The notes under the pieces: generated by a model | What the model saw: the letters and a program-made list of their open reading frames with translations, nothing else | Told to the model about the DNA's origin: nothing | Database searches by the model: none | Position numbers and translations under genes: made by a program | Shown: in pieces, positions 62,109-64,000 of the stretch | Layout: every line of letters starts with the position of its first letter | How positions within the stretch are numbered: position 1 is the first letter of the stretch | Source: Tenacibaculum sp. SZ-18 | Lineage (GTDB): Bacteria > Bacteroidota > Bacteroidia > Flavobacteriales > Flavobacteriaceae | Length of the DNA: 64,000 nt | Assembly (NCBI RefSeq): GCF_002813915.1 | Contig: NZ_CP019335.1 | Location: forward strand, 254,888-318,887 | Reading direction: 5' to 3'

Positions 62109-64000
62109 ATGAAATTTATTATGAAAGTAAAATTATGCTTATTGTTTTTATTTACATGTTTTCTTGTTAAAGCTCAAATTTATGTAGATAAAGATGCAAC
62201 AGGAAGTAACGATGGAACTTCATGGGGGAATGCTTACACAAGTTTACAAGATGCACTTGCAAATGATTCAACTGGTGATGAAATTTGGATTGCGGAAGGA
62301 AATTATATACCGGGTACAAATAGAACAGATAGTTTTATTTTAAATCAAACAAGTCTTAAACTTTATGGTGGTTTTAATGGAACCGAATCACTTTTATCTG
62401 AAAGAAATATTACTTTACATAAAACAATTTTAGATGGAGATGTAAATGGTGATGATACAGGAATTAATTATTTCGGTGTAAACAGATCAGATAACATCCT
62501 TAATATAGTCAAAGTTCAGTCGACTAACTGTACAATAGATGGAGTTACCATTGCAAATGGTCATGCTGATGATACTTCATCTAGTGATAGACAAGAAGGT
62601 AGTGCTGTTTTAATTGATGCAGACAATATGACTATTAAAAATTGTATAATTGAAAAAAACTTAGTCAGAAGATTAGGTGTTGTACAAATGATTGATTATA
62701 AAGGTTTTTTAAATATTGAAAATACTGTTTTTAATGAAAATTTCGGAAATGGTGGTGTTGCACTATATACTAGAGCAAGCGGTGGAATATTAAATGTAAA
62801 TCTTACTAATTGTCTTGTTAGTAACAATACTTTAGAGGCAGTTTCTGGAGCTGGAAAAACTGGTATTTTATGGTTCAGACAAGATATTAATAACTCCAAT
62901 TTTGGTCAAACAGTTACTCTAACAAATTGTACTGTTGTAAACAATAATAACAATACTAATACTACAGATGCGACTTTATTAAATAGTTCAAGAATAACTT
63001 CAAACCCGCCTGTGAATGTACGAGTATATAATTCTATTTTTTGGGGAAATAGAAATGGGGTTGGAGATGTTATGCACTCCATAGGAAATGATACAAATCA
63101 ATTAAGCGGTAAAAGTTATATTGTAGAAACTTCAGTAGGTGAAGATGGAGGGTTTGATAATATTGCAACACTTAATGCTATCAGTAATACGAGTGCTTCT
63201 AAAATTGCCATTACAAATGTAGATCCTTTATTTAATAGTACAACTGATTTTGGTTTACAATCGTCTTCTCCAGTTGTAAACAACGGAGATAATTCAAAAA
63301 TACCAAGTGGTGTGACAACAGATATTTTGGGGAATGATAGAATTCAATCGTTAGGTGTAGATTTTGGATGTTATGAATCCCCTCACACTACAGCTAATAC
63401 TCCTTTGAACATAATTTTTGTAGATACGGATGCGGGGGGTAATAATGATGGCTCTACTTGGGTCGACGCTTATTCAAATTTACAAGATGCTTTAGATAAT
63501 TATGCAACAGGTAAAGAAATCTGGGTAGCAAAAGGAACATATCATCCATCAGGTTCTAATGGAAGAAATAATACTTTCGAAATTTCAGTTAATAGAACAA
63601 AGCTTTACGGAGGTTTTGCGGGTACAGAAAGTAATTTTAATCAAAGAGATTTAAGTGTTAATCAAACAATTCTTTCCGGAGATATTAATGATGATGATAC
63701 TGGTGTTTCTTTTACAGGTAATAATCGTAGTGAAAATGCGTATAATGTACTTACCGTTAATACGCTAGAAACAACTATTGATGGATTTACCATTTCTGGC
63801 GGTCAAGCCGATGGAGCCACTTCAAATACAAGAAGAGGTTCAGGTTTGGCATACAGATCTACCATTGCTTCATTTGATTCAAATGCAAGTGTATCAAATG
63901 TAATTTTCGAAGATAATGTTTCAATTTCCAGTGGTACAATTCAAGGAGGGTTAAGAGGAGATTTAGCATTACACAATACTATTATAAGAAATAATTTGGC
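62109..64000 (+). CDS. Second large beta-helix surface protein (partial, runs off the window)
   Basis: An open frame from ATG 62109 (or in-frame ATG 62121) to the end of the window, at least 630 residues with no stop. The signal peptide ends VKAQ. Two beta-helix units are visible: one from residue 24 (IYVDKDATGSNDGTSWGNAY, LYGGFNGTESLLSERN) and a second from about residue 435 (IIFVDTDAGGNNDGSTWVDAY, EIWVAKGTYHP, LYGGFAGTESNFNQRD, TILSGDINDDD). The motifs are the same as in the 52794 protein, but this one starts directly with a helix, without LamG or FN3. It follows regulator 3 by 89 bases under a class II promoter. A T9SS signal would be expected beyond the window. Confidence 0.88.
   Translation, partial: MKFIMKVKLCLLFLFTCFLVKAQIYVDKDATGSNDGTSWGNAYTSLQDALANDSTGDEIWIAEGNYIPGTNRTDSFILNQTSLKLYGGFNGTESLLSERNITLHKTILDGDVNGDDTGINYFGVNRSDNILNIVKVQSTNCTIDGVTIANGHADDTSSSDRQEGSAVLIDADNMTIKNCIIEKNLVRRLGVVQMIDYKGFLNIENTVFNENFGNGGVALYTRASGGILNVNLTNCLVSNNTLEAVSGAGKTGILWFRQDINNSNFGQTVTLTNCTVVNNNNNTNTTDATLLNSSRITSNPPVNVRVYNSIFWGNRNGVGDVMHSIGNDTNQLSGKSYIVETSVGEDGGFDNIATLNAISNTSASKIAITNVDPLFNSTTDFGLQSSSPVVNNGDNSKIPSGVTTDILGNDRIQSLGVDFGCYESPHTTANTPLNIIFVDTDAGGNNDGSTWVDAYSNLQDALDNYATGKEIWVAKGTYHPSGSNGRNNTFEISVNRTKLYGGFAGTESNFNQRDLSVNQTILSGDINDDDTGVSFTGNNRSENAYNVLTVNTLETTIDGFTISGGQADGATSNTRRGSGLAYRSTIASFDSNASVSNVIFEDNVSISSGTIQGGLRGDLALHNTIIRNNL

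Overview
This window is AT-rich DNA from a member of the Bacteroidota, most likely a marine Flavobacteriaceae; no species is claimed. The evidence is a SusC/SusD pair, a type IX secretion (T9SS) C-terminal sorting domain, many signal peptides ending just before Gln, several TAnnTTTG promoter elements, LytS/LytTR two-component pairs and Bacteroidota-style split Rhs genes.

Layout. (1) 116-10298 is a type II secretion/type IV pilus-like assembly locus: prepilin peptidase, GspE ATPase, PilP/GspC-like protein, a GspK-like large pseudopilin, two minor pseudopilins and GspF. A major GspG-like pseudopilin lies on the opposite strand, followed by a lipoprotein, a secretin and GspL/GspM-like proteins. 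All four prepilin-like proteins carry Ala, not Gly, at the predicted -1 cleavage position. (2) 10466-19033 is an Rhs polymorphic toxin pair: an N-terminal shell protein, an Rhs-core protein with a JAB-metalloprotease-like C-terminal domain, and a small exported protein that is the likely immunity factor. (3) 19474-20133 is a META/DUF4377 lipoprotein. (4) 20385-34868 is an N-acetylglucosamine/chitin-oligosaccharide utilisation locus: NagX-like and NagP-like membrane proteins, a LytS/LytTR pair, SusC/SusD, NagB fused to a PIG-L domain, a GH20 hexosaminidase and a GlcNAc kinase. (5) 34933-38124 is a DUF4249/TonB-receptor pair. (6) 38466-40242 has a Crp/Fnr regulator followed by a decayed operon containing an RND efflux pseudogene. 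(7) 40258-44564 has a TlpA-like lipoprotein, a candidate small RNA, deoC, an array of about ten inverted-repeat elements and a small conserved-looking ORF.

(8) 44904-64000 is the most interesting part. Three LytS-family kinase/LytTR regulator pairs (two with propeller/Y_Y_Y sensors, one with a TPR sensor) are interleaved with a secreted protein of unknown function and two very large parallel beta-helix surface proteins; the second runs off the window. Reading the intergenic DNA, I find two classes of LytTR-type direct-repeat operators with a 21-bp period. One class (CAGmAGTTG) lies upstream of the TPR kinase operon, the secreted protein and the first beta-helix gene. The other (ACwGTTyAyTAA) lies upstream of the third kinase operon and the second beta-helix gene. 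Operator to -7 spacing is identical within each class for the genes with a recognisable -7 element. Two of the three regulators have almost identical DNA-binding domains and the third differs, which fits two operator classes. I infer paralogous sensor-regulator-surface protein modules, each wired to its own beta-helix protein.

All calls come from reading the sequence. No database search was run, so family names are recognition-based.
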